Source of the DNA: Echinicola shivajiensis
Lineage (GTDB): Bacteria; Bacteroidota; Bacteroidia; Cytophagales; Cyclobacteriaceae
Direction of reading: 5' to 3'
Length of the DNA: 64,000 nt
NCBI RefSeq assembly: GCF_018642165.1
Contig: NZ_JAHHZM010000001.1
Location: forward strand, 868,001 to 932,000
The notes under the pieces were generated by a model. That model was not told where the DNA came from. It saw only the letters and a list, made by a program, of their open reading frames with translations, and made no database searches. Numbering within the stretch: the stretch's first letter is position 1; each line of letters opens with the position of its first letter. A program made the position numbers and the translations under genes. Below are positions 44,915 through 54,597 of the stretch, piece after piece.

Positions 44915-46210
44915 ATGGAGAAAGTATGTATTTTTTGGTTTAGAAGGGACCTAAGACTGGAAGACAATACAGGTTTGTTTTATGCCTGCCAAAATGAAAC
45001 CAATGTGCTCCCCATTTTTATTTTCGACACATCAATTTTGGATGAACTCGAGGATAAAAAAGATGCGAGAGTGACCTTTATTCACCAACACCTGATTTCC
45101 ATCAATGAACAGTTGATAATAAAAGGGGCTTCCTTAAAGATCAAAATAGGTAATCCACTAGATGTCTTTAAAGAATTATCGCGGGAATTTAAAATATCAT
45201 CCGTGTACACCAATAGGGACTATGAACCTTATGCCATCAAAAGAGACCAAGAAGTTGAAACCTATTTAAAGAGTCTAAAGATTGATTTCCTCGACTTCAA
45301 GGACCAAGTAATTTTCGAAAAAGACGAAGTACTGAATGAAAGTGGCAACTTCTACAAGGTCTATACACCTTACAAAAATGCTTGGTTGAAGAAATTCAGG
45401 TCCAATCCACCTCAAGTCTTGAAAGCCAATTTCAAGCATCTTTATCAAACTACTCCTTTTGAAATACCTTCATTATCTGATATTGGATTTGAAGAAACTG
45501 ATATCAATTTACCAACGTTGGAGGTTGATCAAAACCTGATCAAGAGCTATGATCAAGATCGTGATTTCCCTGCCAAAGACAGAACATCCAAACTGGGCAT
45601 CCACTTGCGCTTTGGCACTGTAAGTGTAAGGTCTCTGGCATTGGAAGTGGCTGAATTAAATGAAGTTTTCCTCAGTGAATTGATTTGGAGGGAATTCTTT
45701 ATGATGATTCTTTTTCATAACCCACAAGTGGTTGACCAGTCATTTAAAACTCAATACGATAAGATTCCATGGAGAAATAATGAAGAAGAATTCAAAAAAT
45801 GGTGTCAGGGAAAAACAGGTTATCCCATAGTGGATGCGGGAATGCGCGAACTTAATACCACTGGTCATATGCATAATAGGGTAAGGATGATTGTAGCCAG
45901 TTTTCTCACCAAGCATCTTTTGATTGACTGGCGTTGGGGAGAAGCGTATTTTGCAAAGAAATTACTTGATTACGAGTTGGCCTCCAATAATGGCAATTGG
46001 CAGTGGGCAGCAGGAACAGGTACTGATGCACAACCCTATTTTAGGATTTTCAACCCAAGCTCGCAAATCAAGAAATTCGACAAAGACCTTAAATACATCA
46101 AAAAATGGGTCAAGGAATTTGGATCTGACAACTACCCAGAACCGATGGTAGATCACAAACAAGCGCGAGAAAGAGCGCTCAAAACATATAAATCAGCATT
46201 AGAATCATGA
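44915..46210 (+). CDS. Deoxyribodipyrimidine photolyase (class I type)
   Basis: The 431-residue protein repairs pyrimidine dimers with light. The N-terminal Rossmann-like antenna domain starts VCIFWFRRDLRLEDN; the C-terminal FAD domain has WREFFMMILFHN, GYPIVDAGMRELNTTG (about 307-322), RMIVASFLTKHLLIDW and NNGNWQWAAGTGTDAQPYFRIFNP (about 361-384), which carry the FAD-binding Asn and the Trp chain. The length is slightly short for the class (about 470) but complete. Its stop overlaps the next gene by four bases (ATGA). Confidence 0.9.
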   Translation: MEKVCIFWFRRDLRLEDNTGLFYACQNETNVLPIFIFDTSILDELEDKKDARVTFIHQHLISINEQLIIKGASLKIKIGNPLDVFKELSREFKISSVYTNRDYEPYAIKRDQEVETYLKSLKIDFLDFKDQVIFEKDEVLNESGNFYKVYTPYKNAWLKKFRSNPPQVLKANFKHLYQTTPFEIPSLSDIGFEETDINLPTLEVDQNLIKSYDQDRDFPAKDRTSKLGIHLRFGTVSVRSLALEVAELNEVFLSELIWREFFMMILFHNPQVVDQSFKTQYDKIPWRNNEEEFKKWCQGKTGYPIVDAGMRELNTTGHMHNRVRMIVASFLTKHLLIDWRWGEAYFAKKLLDYELASNNGNWQWAAGTGTDAQPYFRIFNPSSQIKKFDKDLKYIKKWVKEFGSDNYPEPMVDHKQARERALKTYKSALES

Positions 46211-47166
46211 ATATAGGAGACAAGGTGCGTTTACTGCACGGAAACGAAGAAGGGACCATTACCAAAATTTCCAGCGGAGGGAGAATAGAAATTGAAATTG
46301 AAGATGGCTTTAGAATCCCTGCCATGAAAAATGAGGTAGTGGTGATACATGAAACCGAAAAACAATATTTTGGAAGCGACAGCTCCAAAACAACAGAGAA
46401 AGAAAGTCCGCTTCCAACTGCCAAAAGCAGCAAGACGAGCGAAGGTTTATATTTGAGCTATGTAGCTATCAACGATAAAACATTGAGCCTTCATTTGATC
46501 AACAATACCGAGAAGGATTATGTCTTTATGGCTTCTGATATTTTTGGAGACAACTCCAAAACACTTTCTTCAGGAACCATCAGTGCCCTAAGTTCTAAAA
46601 AGCTGGATGAAAAATCCATTCCGCAGTTTGAAAACTGGCCTGCACTTTTCCTGCAATTTATTCCGATTAACCATCGGGCCGAGAAAACCCTTGCTCCATT
46701 TGAGAAAAAAGTAAAGTTCAAGGCTTCTACCTTTTTCAAAAACCAGCAGATAGCTCCAGTAACAGGAAAAAAGGGATACCTGTTTGCCATTGACCAGCAA
46801 ACACAAGCTCTGGACATCAATAAGCTTAATCAGGAACTCAATAAGGGCAAGGAGGAAGAACCAGCAAGTCAGCAATTCAAGCGTCCAGAAAAAGAAATTG
46901 ATCTTCATATTGAGAAACTCACAAAGGATCATGAATTTATGAGCAATACCGAAATGCTCAAGCTACAAATGGAAACTTTTGAGAAAAATCTAAACTATGC
47001 CATTGCGACAGGAATGGATGAAATCACCTTTATACATGGTTTGGGCAATGGGGTACTTCGAAAAGAAATCCACAAATACCTCAGTCAATTGGAAAATATT
47101 AAGTATTTTCAAGATACCCAAAAGAGCCGATTTGGATATGGTGCCACTCTTGTACGTATAAATTAG
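46207..47166 (+). CDS. DUF2027 and Smr domain protein
   Basis: The 319-residue protein has an N-terminal beta-barrel-like RNA-binding type domain (VRLLHGNEEGTITKIS, about 7-22), the DUF2027 central part (LYLSYVAINDKTLSLHLINN, about 83-102), and a C-terminal Smr domain: EIDLHIEKL (about 230-238), then ITFIHGLGNGVLRKEI (about 270-285). The LDLH/HGxG motifs of Smr nucleases are present. It is related to C-terminal parts of MutS2 and may act on branched or stalled nucleic acids. Translationally coupled to photolyase by an ATGA overlap, which suggests a DNA repair link. Confidence 0.83.
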   Translation: MNIGDKVRLLHGNEEGTITKISSGGRIEIEIEDGFRIPAMKNEVVVIHETEKQYFGSDSSKTTEKESPLPTAKSSKTSEGLYLSYVAINDKTLSLHLINNTEKDYVFMASDIFGDNSKTLSSGTISALSSKKLDEKSIPQFENWPALFLQFIPINHRAEKTLAPFEKKVKFKASTFFKNQQIAPVTGKKGYLFAIDQQTQALDINKLNQELNKGKEEEPASQQFKRPEKEIDLHIEKLTKDHEFMSNTEMLKLQMETFEKNLNYAIATGMDEITFIHGLGNGVLRKEIHKYLSQLENIKYFQDTQKSRFGYGATLVRIN

Positions 47167-47172
47167 ACTCAA

Positions 47173-48012
47173 ATGCAAGTTCAACAAGTTTCTCCGATAT
47201 TTCAGCTCTTCGATCAGCAATACACTATTGCTAAAAAGCTTTTTGCCTCCCTTGCCAAACAGTTTAAGTCGAAAAAAGCCATTGAACTGGAAGAGAAACT
47301 TATCTTTTTGGAGATTTATATTGACTTATTGAGCCGCATCCATTTTAATGAGAAAAAGCTAAAGTTCGAATTATTTGAACCATATAAGCAGCTCTTTAAA
47401 TCCCTAAAAAAGGTACTGCATATCAAACTGATTCAGGAGGCTCTTGAATCTGCCTCTGCCAAGTCCAACCTTAGCTATAAATCATACGAAAAGATCCTGT
47501 TAAAGGATAAAAACAAAATATATACAGCTGCCTATGATGTTATCATAGGCACGCCTTTTGAAATCTGGGAAGCCCTGTACAAGGAGGCTTTTGAATATAG
47601 CAAAGCCCTGAGACCACTTCAGATCAACACCTCGACCACCCAAATTATCAATGAGGAGCTAGAATTCTTCAAGTCTGATAGTGGAACAAAACTGGAGGCG
47701 AAGGAAATAAAGGATATTTATGAAGGGCTTCAGGTAATTATCACACTGGAGAATGTAAGGATCGTTTCTGGGCTCAACTCCACCTTTACAGAACTGGTCC
47801 ATGACCATATGAACCAACTGAGCCAGCTGCTCTACAAATGGTACCAAAACCACCTTTTCCTGCAGCATCTTACCTTTGTACATTCTAACACGGAGGAAAC
47901 GCCTTCGCAAAAATACCTTGACCTTATCCTCTCCTTAAAAAGCAACAAAAAAAAGCTAACCACCAAGGTGGTTAGCCAATCGCATCATTTGTTCACAAAT
48001 ATCTTAGGCTAA
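47173..48012 (+). CDS. Unrecognised helical protein
   Basis: The 279-residue protein is strongly helical, rich in Lys, Glu, Leu and Ser, and has no signal peptide, membrane segment or Cys-based site. I do not recognise it. It begins seven bases after the Smr-domain gene and probably belongs to the same unit. Its last 25 codons include a perfect hairpin that also works as the terminator of the convergent cystathionine gamma-synthase-type gene. The end KKKLTTKVVSQSHHLFTNILG is encoded by that hairpin and after it. Confidence 0.7.
   Translation: MQVQQVSPIFQLFDQQYTIAKKLFASLAKQFKSKKAIELEEKLIFLEIYIDLLSRIHFNEKKLKFELFEPYKQLFKSLKKVLHIKLIQEALESASAKSNLSYKSYEKILLKDKNKIYTAAYDVIIGTPFEIWEALYKEAFEYSKALRPLQINTSTTQIINEELEFFKSDSGTKLEAKEIKDIYEGLQVIITLENVRIVSGLNSTFTELVHDHMNQLSQLLYKWYQNHLFLQHLTFVHSNTEETPSQKYLDLILSLKSNKKKLTTKVVSQSHHLFTNILG
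47947..47976 (-). terminator. Terminator inside the convergent gene
   Basis: GCTAACCACC and GGTGGTTAGC (47955-47976) form a perfect ten-base stem; on the minus strand it is followed by eight T (47947-47954). It lies within coding sequence of the helical protein gene and ends the gene read from 49179. Confidence 0.85.
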
Positions 48013-48033
48013 CTGATCTAAAGGTATCTTGAA

Positions 48034-49179
48034 TTAAACCTTTGCCAAGGCCTGTGCCAGATCATTTTTAAGATCTTCTGCATCTTCAACTCCTACGCTT
48101 AATCGTATCAATGAATCCGAAAGACCGACTTTCTCCCTTTCCGCCTTGGGAATACTGGCATGGGTCATCGTCGCAGGGTGCCCACAAAGGGACTCCACTC
48201 CACCTAGTGATTCTGCCAAAGAGAAATACTTTAGGTTTTCCAAGATTGTTTTGGCATCCTCAATCTTATTTCCCTTGATGGTAAAAGAAATCATTCCTCC
48301 AAAGCCCCTCATTTGCTCAAGCGCAACATCATGGTTAGGATGATCTTCAAATCCTGGCCAGAAAACCTTATCTACTTTAGGATGATTCCGAAGATAACCT
48401 GCAATGGTTTTTCCGTTTTGACAATGGCGCTCCATTCTCAAGTGCAAGGTTTTTATCCCTCTTAACACCAAGAAACAATCTTGTGGACCTGGAGTGGCGC
48501 CGCAAGAGTTTTGAATGAAGGCCAAATCTTCGGCCAGTTTATCATTATTAACCACCAAGACTCCCATTACCACGTCAGAATGCCCCCCCAAATACTTAGT
48601 CACCGAGTGCATCACCAAATCGGCTCCTAAGTCCAATGGGTTTTGTAGAAAAGGTGTGGCAAAAGTATTGTCCACTCCTAATAACACATCATGCTTCTGG
48701 GCGATCTTTGCCAATGCCTTAATATCAACAATATTCATCATTGGATTAGTAGGCGTTTCTGCCCAGATCATCCTGGTATTTTCAGTTATATATTTCTCTA
48801 TAGAGGCAGGGTCCTCCATTGGGACAAAATGAAATTTGATACCATATTTAGCGAAGACTTTGGTAAAAATCCTATAAGTCCCACCATATAGATCGTTGGT
48901 GCTTATTATCTCATCGCCCGGGCTAAACAGCTTAATTATCGCATCAATAGCGCCAAGTCCTGAAGAAAAGCACAGCCCATGCTTACCATTTTCCAAGGCT
49001 GCTAGGCTGTTTTGTAAAGCCGTTCTGGTCGGATTATGGGTCCGGGAATATTCATAGCCCTGATGATCTCCTGGGGATTTTTGTACATAAGTTGAAGTTT
49101 GAAAAATAGGAGTCATAATAGCTCCGGTAGAAGGGTCTGGTTCCACACCCGCATGGATTACTTTCGTTCCAAATTTCAT
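48034..49179 (-). CDS. Cystathionine gamma-synthase type PLP enzyme
   Basis: The 381-residue protein belongs to the Cys/Met metabolism PLP family. Active-site Lys195 lies in SVTKYLGGHSD; substrate and cofactor motifs include YEYSRTHNPTR (about 42-52), SSGLGAIDA, DLYGGTYRIF and VESLCGHPATMTHASI. It may act as cystathionine gamma-synthase, gamma-lyase or homocysteine-forming sulfhydrylase; sequence motifs do not separate these firmly, so no symbol is given. The length is typical. Single-gene unit with a strong terminator. Confidence 0.85.
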   Translation of the reverse strand: MKFGTKVIHAGVEPDPSTGAIMTPIFQTSTYVQKSPGDHQGYEYSRTHNPTRTALQNSLAALENGKHGLCFSSGLGAIDAIIKLFSPGDEIISTNDLYGGTYRIFTKVFAKYGIKFHFVPMEDPASIEKYITENTRMIWAETPTNPMMNIVDIKALAKIAQKHDVLLGVDNTFATPFLQNPLDLGADLVMHSVTKYLGGHSDVVMGVLVVNNDKLAEDLAFIQNSCGATPGPQDCFLVLRGIKTLHLRMERHCQNGKTIAGYLRNHPKVDKVFWPGFEDHPNHDVALEQMRGFGGMISFTIKGNKIEDAKTILENLKYFSLAESLGGVESLCGHPATMTHASIPKAEREKVGLSDSLIRLSVGVEDAEDLKNDLAQALAKV

Positions 49180-49278
49180 ATCAATTGTTAATTAATGCTT
49201 ACTGTAAAATTGTTTTGCACTGCCAAGCCTGAGCTAAGAAAATAAAATTACCTATTTTCGGCCTAGATTTCGTTAAAG

Positions 49279-49986
49279 ATGCCCAAAAAAGAAGCTTTTT
49301 TCAACCGTATCAAACTTATTTATCAAGAAAATCCAGCCATAGGAATTTCCATGATTTGGGTGCTTGTTTTCCCTGCAATTGGCAGTACCATTTTGCTTAG
49401 TTATGTATACAGTAGTGACTTGGTTAATTTGGCCAATGGAAGTTTTGGCATAGCACTTTTACTAACTTGCCTTGGCGCCATCATTATGGGCTTAGCGCTA
49501 GCTCCCACTACACTTTTAGCCATTTTAAGTGGCTTCTTGTGGGGCTGGTCATCATTTCCATTTGTAGTAATTTCATGTTCAGTCGCTAGCCTGATAGGTT
49601 ATTTTATAGGCTGCAGTTTAGATCATAACAGCTTGCAGCACCTTTTGGCAAATTATCCCAAAGCTGCCCGTTTGGTGGAAGAAAAAAAATCAAAAATGGG
49701 CTCCTTGATTTTCTTTGTTCGAATTAGCCCAGTAATCCCATTTGCGCTTTCCAACTTACTATTTGCACTGCTAAAGACAGGCTGGAAAAGCCTATTGATA
49801 TATGGTCTTATTGGGATGCTACCAAGATCCTTCATGGCCTTCAGCGCAGGATTAATGGCATCTTCTATTTCAGAGGCATTTGAAAAAAAAGAAGGAGGCA
49901 CACAGGTCCTCCTTATCATCGTTTTATTAATCATCAGTATCTGGGGAATCATTCGGTTTTTCAAAAAATCTTCATCTCGAAAATAA
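49279..49986 (+). CDS. VTT (TVP38/DedA-like) membrane protein
   Basis: The 235-residue protein has about five to six helices. The VTT (SNARE-associated Golgi) domain shows LSGFLWGWSSFPFVVISCSVASLIGYFIG (re-entrant helix, about 75-103), then FVRISPVIPFALSNLLFALL (about 147-166; the R..P.iPf..N motif) and GLIGMLPRSFMAF. Relatives act as lipid scramblases or in membrane homeostasis. The C-terminal lysine-rich end faces the cytoplasm. The stop lies 26 bases from the convergent MscS-like stop. Confidence 0.8.
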   Translation: MPKKEAFFNRIKLIYQENPAIGISMIWVLVFPAIGSTILLSYVYSSDLVNLANGSFGIALLLTCLGAIIMGLALAPTTLLAILSGFLWGWSSFPFVVISCSVASLIGYFIGCSLDHNSLQHLLANYPKAARLVEEKKSKMGSLIFFVRISPVIPFALSNLLFALLKTGWKSLLIYGLIGMLPRSFMAFSAGLMASSISEAFEKKEGGTQVLLIIVLLIISIWGIIRFFKKSSSRK

Positions 49987-50012
49987 CCCTTCAATACATA
50001 TTTCCTGTTAAT

Positions 50013-51674
50013 TTACTTCTTCCCCATTTCACTTTTCACAAAAGCATCCAAGCGCTTTCTGTAGTTCTCTATATTATCTTCATATACTGGTGACAAGCCC
50101 TGCTTTTCGGGGAATGTCTCCATATGCAACGTTTGTGTTGGAAAGGCAAAGTTAACCCCCAGTTCATTGGCTAATTTCACTATTTGAATCAGCACTTCAT
50201 GCCTCGCCTGTAGCTCGTCTCCCCATGTTGGCACCTCAAAGAAGACATAAAACATGATATCCAGGCTAAATGCCGACATATTATTGAAATACACATTATA
50301 ATAATCCTTTCTGATCTTGGGATGGTTTTTGACAATTTCCCTTAAACCATCGACAAAAATATTGATCAACTCAGGAGGAGTATCATAGGTAATAGTAATC
50401 GTACTGTAAAATCTTCTATACTGCCTCAGTCCATGATTATCTATCGTAGCATCTGCAATTTTGCCATTCGGAATATACATCAAAGAATTCCTAAAGGTCC
50501 TTACTCTAGTGGATCTAAATCCTACCTCTTCTACTGTTCCATCGACATCACCACTAGTGATCCAATCCCCCACCTGAAAGGGCTTATCAATAAAGATCAT
50601 TACTGAACCAAAAAAGTTTTTGATGGTATCTTGAGCAGCCAAAGCAAAAGCCAAACCACCTATTGAAAGTCCTGTCAGAAAAGGCCAAATATCTACTTGC
50701 AAGCCCTCTTTAAGAATAAACAAAGACCCCACCACTACAACAAAGGCTTTCAGGGTTTTCCTTACTAAGGGTACCAGCTGGTCATCAAGATTGGATTCGG
50801 TCTTATCAGCCTGCCTTTCAAAATAGGCAGACAACAAATCCACCAACTTATAAAAGACTATAGTAATGATAAAGGGCTTGGCAGCATTCAATAATATCGC
50901 TATCCAAGAAATTATGCTTATGGGTAACTGTAAAACCCTGATAAAGATATCCAACAAGAGCACAATGAAATAAATACTTACCACCCTGGCCACGGGCAAC
51001 AGGTACTTCTCAGCAACATGGGCATAGCCCACTTTAACCGATAAATGATACATTCCCCTGTCCACAATGAATGTGAATAATTTATGGGCAAGGAAAACAA
51101 AGAGTATCAAGAGGAAAACACCCACCAGCTGCCACAGGTGAAGCCCAAAATATTCTTGCTGGCCTATCTTGGGCAATAAATTCAATAATTTATCAGTCCC
51201 ATAAGGATAGGTTTCCTTATGCATTTCATCAATCTGAGAAACGGTAAACCGAGAAAACACCCATTCATCACCATCTTTTTCAAGGAAAATCATTGGCAAC
51301 CGATTGGTGTCAAAGAAATATTTAGATTGATAATTATGGGTAGAATCTACATACTCCTGCTCATTCGGGACATTATCTATATCCACAAACACTCCTCTCC
51401 CATCAAAGATTTGCTTCAACTCCACTGCTTGATTAATGGCCCTTTTCCCCTCAATATCTCCTCCCAATGCCTTTGCAGCCACTTCAGGCCGGAAATTCTC
51501 TTCTTGCAAATTATGAAAAAAGGTCAGCGTAGTATGGTAAGGAGAAGAAAGATTTAAATAAGACACAGTATCACTAACTGCGTGGTTAGAAACATCTGGT
51601 AAAATCTGTGCAGATAAACGATTAGTTAAAATAATTGCCAATCCCAAAAAGATCAGCTTCACTCGGAATCCCAT
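50013..51674 (-). CDS. MscS family mechanosensitive channel
   Basis: The protein of 553 residues has a signal peptide (ends RLSAQ), a periplasmic part of about 150 residues, several helices (about 170-335) and an MscS domain. The pore helix/lipid-sensor region GLSIGGLAFALAAQDTIKNFFGS and the beta domain IFIDKPFQVGDWITSGDVDGTVEEVGFRSTRVRTFRNSLMYIPNG (about 365-410) are textbook. It releases osmolytes under hypo-osmotic shock. The cytoplasmic C-terminal cage is present. Confidence 0.9.
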   Translation of the reverse strand: MGFRVKLIFLGLAIILTNRLSAQILPDVSNHAVSDTVSYLNLSSPYHTTLTFFHNLQEENFRPEVAAKALGGDIEGKRAINQAVELKQIFDGRGVFVDIDNVPNEQEYVDSTHNYQSKYFFDTNRLPMIFLEKDGDEWVFSRFTVSQIDEMHKETYPYGTDKLLNLLPKIGQQEYFGLHLWQLVGVFLLILFVFLAHKLFTFIVDRGMYHLSVKVGYAHVAEKYLLPVARVVSIYFIVLLLDIFIRVLQLPISIISWIAILLNAAKPFIITIVFYKLVDLLSAYFERQADKTESNLDDQLVPLVRKTLKAFVVVVGSLFILKEGLQVDIWPFLTGLSIGGLAFALAAQDTIKNFFGSVMIFIDKPFQVGDWITSGDVDGTVEEVGFRSTRVRTFRNSLMYIPNGKIADATIDNHGLRQYRRFYSTITITYDTPPELINIFVDGLREIVKNHPKIRKDYYNVYFNNMSAFSLDIMFYVFFEVPTWGDELQARHEVLIQIVKLANELGVNFAFPTQTLHMETFPEKQGLSPVYEDNIENYRKRLDAFVKSEMGKK

Positions 51675-51738
51675 AATTCAAGTATTTTTTGAAGATTTCA
51701 CAAATCTACATAATTCCAACTTACAAACTACACTTCAC

Positions 51739-54462
51739 TTAAAGGGGCATTTTATAGCTTGCAAAGCGGTTCTGATGAATGGCATAAATACTATACTCAT
51801 TTTTACTACCAGAATATTTCACTTCTATTTTATGGCTGCCATTGATAGGTCTAGTATTTAATAGCTCACCTTCAAGATTATAGAGATAAATAAACTCTTG
51901 TACCTTATCGATGATCACAAAGATGTTTTTATCAGAGCCAAAAGAATAAAACTGAAACTCCAGATCTTCAGAAGCCATGTTTTTCTCAAAAAGCACCTCC
52001 AATTCAGTATTCATTACAGAAACTTTGTTGTACTCATGAATCACAAACAAATATTGATCACCAGACTGATCCTTGACCAAATTAAACTCGGTGTTTTTTT
52101 CAGGTCTCAATAATTGGCTTCTAAAAGTCAGTTCTCCCCTAAAGTTCACCCGGACTACCTCTCCCTCAGCAGTGATTGTCACCATTTGAGTATCACTGTG
52201 ATCCCCCCGTTGCAAAAGTACATAATCCGTACTCACTCCCTCACCTAAATTGACAGGACTTCCTGTTTGCAATTCACCCCTTCTGTTCATGATATATAGT
52301 TCTCCATTGCTGTTCAAAGCCACCATATAATCTCCTATTCCAGAAAGTCGGTGATGTGCCGGTGGACTAGCCAGTCTTCCCGAAGTCTTTCTCGGCGTCC
52401 ATCCTTCCAGGTTATTCCCTTTTTTGTCGAATATATATAAATCTCCTTCAGTAGATCCAACAAAATACCTGTAGTCCCGGGTATTATTATAATCGACTAA
52501 ATTCAACTGAGCTATCAGCTCCCCATTAGGCATACTCATCGGATATCCGGGCAAGGGATCACCCAGCCTGTCAAAAGCATAAATAGCATTGGAGGTTGCA
52601 AATAGAACCTGAAGCTTTCCATTCTTATAGTAATCGATTTGATAGATATCACTTACTATTCTACCGTTTAGGGTCTTATTAAATATTCGTTCACCCTCAT
52701 CATTAAAAAAGTGAATGGTATTCGATTTATCCTGTACGAGAAAATCAGTACTCCTATCATTAAAGTTTTCTATGGCTTTGGGTCCATAAACCAAGTCCTC
52801 CTCAAACTTCAGCTCCATGCTTTCAGCCAATAAAATATCCTGAACAGATTTAATTGGGGCCAAATTATAACCTAGTTCCAAATTCACATATTGATGGTTA
52901 CCTAACTCACTAAGTTGCAAAGCTACCAAGTCTATTGATTTAAGTTGCGGGGCATATTTTTGTAACAATGCCTGCCAATCCGGCGTGCTCACTTTTAGTA
53001 GGGTATTCCAAAAACGTGGAATATTCATGATAAAATTAAACCCTGCATTCTTGGAGACGCCCTCCAAAAAGCGTCTTTGATTGATGGATCTTCCCCAAGT
53101 ATTGTCATTATAAATATCATCCAGAAATACCTTTACAGCTTTCATATTATTGGCAAATACCAACATATCTTCATAACTGCTGACATAGGTCCTGTTGAAA
53201 CCCATAAACTGTCCATTGAAAAGATGAGCAGGAAACTCATCCTGATTGATCATAAAGACTTCATTTTCCTTATAAAAATTACTGATAAGCTGGCTGGTAT
53301 CCCCCTGAGTCAATGAAAGGCTAAATGACTTCAAAAGCTCCAATTGCTCATCAAGTGCTGTGGTTTTCAATATGACAACCTTATCCGTATCCATATTGGG
53401 CAGTTCTTCTAGGATCATAAAACCTATTTCACCTGTCAGCTTATCCAGGAAACCTTTGTTCACTAAGTATTTTTCGACTTCACCCATTAGGGTATTCTTG
53501 CTTTCAAAGGCATAATTAGAAATATCTAGGATTTGAGAAGTTTCGTTGATATTGTATTGGTAATAGATAGAAGTACGATTGGAAATATAATTACTGAACA
53601 AGCTGCCACCACCTTTTTTCTCATTGGAGAAATCCATCTTTTCTCCATTTTGGTAAAAAGTGAAGCCATCAAGAAAGACCTTATTCTCAGCAAACTTCAG
53701 TTCAAGGTTGGCAGAAATTTGATGTTGGGAAAAATTGTTGATCAGTCCAAGGTGCTCTTCCTTTACAATTCCTTTGATAAAAGTCGCTACGCCCTTGCTG
53801 CCCATCCTAAAAATCCCGTAACCATCCTTATAGGAGCTCTGTGCTCGATAAAGTTCACTATAAGTATCCTTAAAACTGCTCAACTTTTCAGATTGAATAT
53901 AACGGATCGCCTCTTCTATCAAAAAAGAATTATAGCTCGCTGCCACCACATTTTCCAGTAAGGCAAAGGACAAGGTTGTCTGATGCTCCTCGTCTCTGTA
54001 TTCAAAAATAGTTTCTCCACTGTAGAGTCTACTATTGATACTTTCAGGCCTGACCTTATTTTTGATGGACGCTATAAATTGATCTTGCTGTTTGTCCTTA
54101 AAGGCCACTAAAAACAAGAAATCAAACTCTGATTTGGCTGTGGGATGTAGGGAGACCACAAACTGGTTTCCCTTTAAGGTACTTTCCAATTTGCCCCCCT
54201 TGCCGGTAAGGCTGTCCAAAACGACTAGTTGCTTTTCCACTCCTTTTAAAGAGGGCACATCCGAGAGTCGTTTCCAGATTCGCTGACTGACAAGCTGGTT
54301 CCAAACCTGAACAGGCTCTTCTGTTTCAAACACAAACACAGCTTGATCTGAAACCAAATCCACTGCATCTATTTCTTTAGTAAAAACTTTTGAACTATAA
54401 AAAAGGTAAGCTGCCAATCCAATAATAGCGACAAGCAAAATTACCAAAAGACGTTTTAACAT
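51739..54462 (-). CDS. Large membrane-anchored protein with propeller-like C-terminus
   Basis: The product of 907 residues has a single N-terminal helix (about 5-22) and no cleavage site, so it is anchored with its body in the periplasm. The N-terminal two-thirds show alternating strands. From about residue 600 on, repeated WD/PQQ-like blades appear: IYAFDRLGDPLPGYPM, GDLYIFDKKGNNLEGW, GELYIMNRRGELQTGSP and VVRVNFRGELTFRSQ, each a strand pair with a turn. I cannot name a family; similar proteins occur in Cytophagales. It stands between MscS and mdh without coupling. Confidence 0.6.
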   Translation of the reverse strand: MLKRLLVILLVAIIGLAAYLFYSSKVFTKEIDAVDLVSDQAVFVFETEEPVQVWNQLVSQRIWKRLSDVPSLKGVEKQLVVLDSLTGKGGKLESTLKGNQFVVSLHPTAKSEFDFLFLVAFKDKQQDQFIASIKNKVRPESINSRLYSGETIFEYRDEEHQTTLSFALLENVVAASYNSFLIEEAIRYIQSEKLSSFKDTYSELYRAQSSYKDGYGIFRMGSKGVATFIKGIVKEEHLGLINNFSQHQISANLELKFAENKVFLDGFTFYQNGEKMDFSNEKKGGGSLFSNYISNRTSIYYQYNINETSQILDISNYAFESKNTLMGEVEKYLVNKGFLDKLTGEIGFMILEELPNMDTDKVVILKTTALDEQLELLKSFSLSLTQGDTSQLISNFYKENEVFMINQDEFPAHLFNGQFMGFNRTYVSSYEDMLVFANNMKAVKVFLDDIYNDNTWGRSINQRRFLEGVSKNAGFNFIMNIPRFWNTLLKVSTPDWQALLQKYAPQLKSIDLVALQLSELGNHQYVNLELGYNLAPIKSVQDILLAESMELKFEEDLVYGPKAIENFNDRSTDFLVQDKSNTIHFFNDEGERIFNKTLNGRIVSDIYQIDYYKNGKLQVLFATSNAIYAFDRLGDPLPGYPMSMPNGELIAQLNLVDYNNTRDYRYFVGSTEGDLYIFDKKGNNLEGWTPRKTSGRLASPPAHHRLSGIGDYMVALNSNGELYIMNRRGELQTGSPVNLGEGVSTDYVLLQRGDHSDTQMVTITAEGEVVRVNFRGELTFRSQLLRPEKNTEFNLVKDQSGDQYLFVIHEYNKVSVMNTELEVLFEKNMASEDLEFQFYSFGSDKNIFVIIDKVQEFIYLYNLEGELLNTRPINGSHKIEVKYSGSKNEYSIYAIHQNRFASYKMPL

Positions 54463-54549
54463 ACACTCCCGGGCAATTAAGGTTTACTTAATTCAGTAAA
54501 TTAAAAACTTACAGTTATACAATCAAACTATCCCTCCATCAAAAAAACA

Positions 54550-54575
54550 AAATCCCGACCATTTGGCCGGGATTT
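54550..54575 (-). terminator. Terminator of mdh
   Basis: Stem AAATCCCGACC with loop ATTT and partner GGCCGGGATTT (one A-C mismatch), followed on the minus strand by a T-run. It lies 20 bases past the mdh stop. Confidence 0.85.
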
Positions 54576-54597
54576 AAACTAATTCATCCTATTATGC

